Assembly: GCA_963402885.1 (NCBI GenBank)
Contig: OY727099.1
Span: 13,194,001 to 13,258,000, forward strand
Direction of reading: 5' to 3'
DNA length: 64,000 nt
DNA from: Antedon bifida
Taxonomy: Eukaryota > Echinodermata > Crinoidea > Comatulida > Antedonidae
Numbering within the stretch: the stretch's first letter is position 1; each line of letters begins with the position of its first letter. The position numbers and the translations under genes are program-made. Positions 63,084-64,000 of this stretch are shown one piece after another. The notes beneath the pieces were generated by a model that was given only the letters and a program-made list of their open reading frames with translations, ran no database searches and was not told the origin of the DNA.

Positions 63084-63600
63084 CTAATGCAGGTTATGGG
63101 AGACACCCCTTAAAAAATCTAAAGTGTCTCTACCGCCATAGCCTTCTACTAGCCTTAGAATACGTTGATTGGTTTGTCTGTACGCTCTGCTTTGCGCCGG
63201 AGGTGGCGCACCAGCTTGGGCTTGCCCGATCACAACTTCGTTCATTGCCTGTTCCCTTTTCAAGCAATCTAAAAACATCCAGAATGTTGGGTGGTCCGCA
63301 CCTACGCCAACTTGAAAGCGGTGGTGCCACCCCTCGACGTGGTTAGTTGTGCGCATCCCACCGGCTAGCGTGTCATGGTGAACATTCCACATTTCTGGTG
63401 AAAATCGTGGGGCCTGTCTTGCATCATGATTGCGTTGAGGCTTTCCGATATACGTGTCCTCAAAATAATTAAGAATAGGCAGAAGCTCTGGTTGCGCTAT
63501 GTTTACCAATGCCTGGAAGCACTCATCTGTGTCTTCCACGGGTGCGAATGCAATTGCTCCAATCATCCTGGACTGGATACGAAAAATCTTGGTTCTCCCG
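63084..63600 (-). pseudogene. MULE-type transposase C-terminal fragment
   Basis: Open for 160 codons on minus: MIGAIAFAPVEDTDECFQAL, FEDTYIGKP, FSPEMWNVHHDTLAGGMRTT, NHVEGWHHRFQVGVGADHPT, FWMFLDCLKREQAMNEVVIG. The W.VH......RTNN..EGWH..F......HP..W.F...L..EQ pattern is the end of MULE transposases often found with FLYWCH domains. Upstream (63,600-63,640) the frame breaks, and no catalytic Asp-Asp-Glu region is found in the window, so it is a 5'-truncated relic. Located inside the MRPL19 intron, antisense to it. Confidence 0.8.
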
Positions 63601-63629
63601 GTAGTGAATACTCAGTCCCGCTTGCTTAA

Positions 63630-64000
63630 TCTAGAAAATTAAAAGGTGAAATATTTTGATTTATTGATTTGCTTCTTTTAGATAAGGCAGGTTAAAAGAA
63701 AATGACATCTTCACGTTTTGTGCACCAACACAAACCAAAAACATCATTTTGTTATTAAAGCACATTTTTCTATATGACGGTTGACCGGTGTGCAGTAGTT
63801 AGATGGTGATGATGTTACTTTTAGTTAATATTCATTTAGTGGGAATCATCAGTAAAGGATATACCTCATTGAGTGGTGATAGACAAATTATTGTTTGCAT
63901 TGTCGGGGTTTGATTTTATGTATATTTTAATTTATATAACTAACTTACCCTCTCATGAATCCTCTGACAAAGATGAAAGAGGCATCCCTTAGTTTGGGCA
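63630..64000. other. Right edge of window, nothing recognised
   Basis: AT-rich sequence without a coding motif matching MRPL19 exon 4 or later, and without a recognisable repeat. Confidence 0.4.

Noticed and set aside
63062..63346. Plus-strand ORF at 63 kb as a possible MRPL19 exon
   Set aside because: It is the complement of the MULE transposase fragment and lacks any bL19m motif.

Overview
This is an AT-rich, intron-rich animal nuclear window. It holds five recognisable host genes, spread out by introns, transposons and minisatellites. The vertebrate-type orthologue set, the BEL/Pao, CR1-like and MULE elements, and the abundant TAGGCCTA words suggest a marine invertebrate deuterostome. An echinoderm is my best guess, but this is an inference from texture and I cannot name a species.

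Layout. 0-5.3 kb is a graveyard of degenerate plus-strand elements: a BEL/Pao relic, an unclassified repeat-associated ORF, a Ty3/Gypsy integrase piece and a non-LTR reverse-transcriptase tail. 5.6-17.1 kb (minus) is a 16-exon NCAPH2 gene (condensin II kleisin, 586 aa). 19.5-26.35 kb (plus) is a nine-exon FANCE gene (Fanconi anaemia core complex, 577 aa). Those two are head to head across about 2.5 kb that holds an E2F-like site and CCAAT boxes. 26.3-26.7 kb is a minisatellite grown from the last FANCE codons. 27.7-36.0 kb is a nearly complete but broken BEL/Pao LTR retrotransposon (minus) carrying a nested 1,090-bp non-LTR element, flanked by gag-like relics. 38.2-40.6 kb (minus) is a three-exon stefin/cystatin B-like gene (106 aa). 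44.5-46.9 kb holds tandem arrays. 46.86-59.03 kb (minus) is a seven-coding-exon STK40 pseudokinase gene (777 aa) with a very long N-terminal extension. 60.09-61.56 kb (plus) holds the first three exons of MRPL19, which runs off the right side and is head to head with STK40. 62-63.6 kb has a MULE-type MITE with a 9-bp target duplication and a MULE transposase relic.

How the genes relate. NCAPH2 and FANCE both maintain chromosomes in dividing cells and share an upstream region, so co-regulation by cell-cycle factors is plausible. STK40 and MRPL19 also share an upstream region but have no obvious functional link.

Most interesting signal. A precise 6-bp unit, AGGCCT, is present in one copy and absent from another of otherwise matching repeats at two independent places (the two BEL LTRs, and a tandem triplication at 37.33 kb). 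Each time it sits at a T|A step and creates TAGGCCTA. The same words build long aperiodic CTAG/TAGGCC clusters, and the densest lie around the 5' ends of both head-to-head gene pairs. This looks like an active small-insertion or footprint process. A second theme is that the last codons of two unrelated genes (FANCE and STK40) are also the first unit of a downstream minisatellite.
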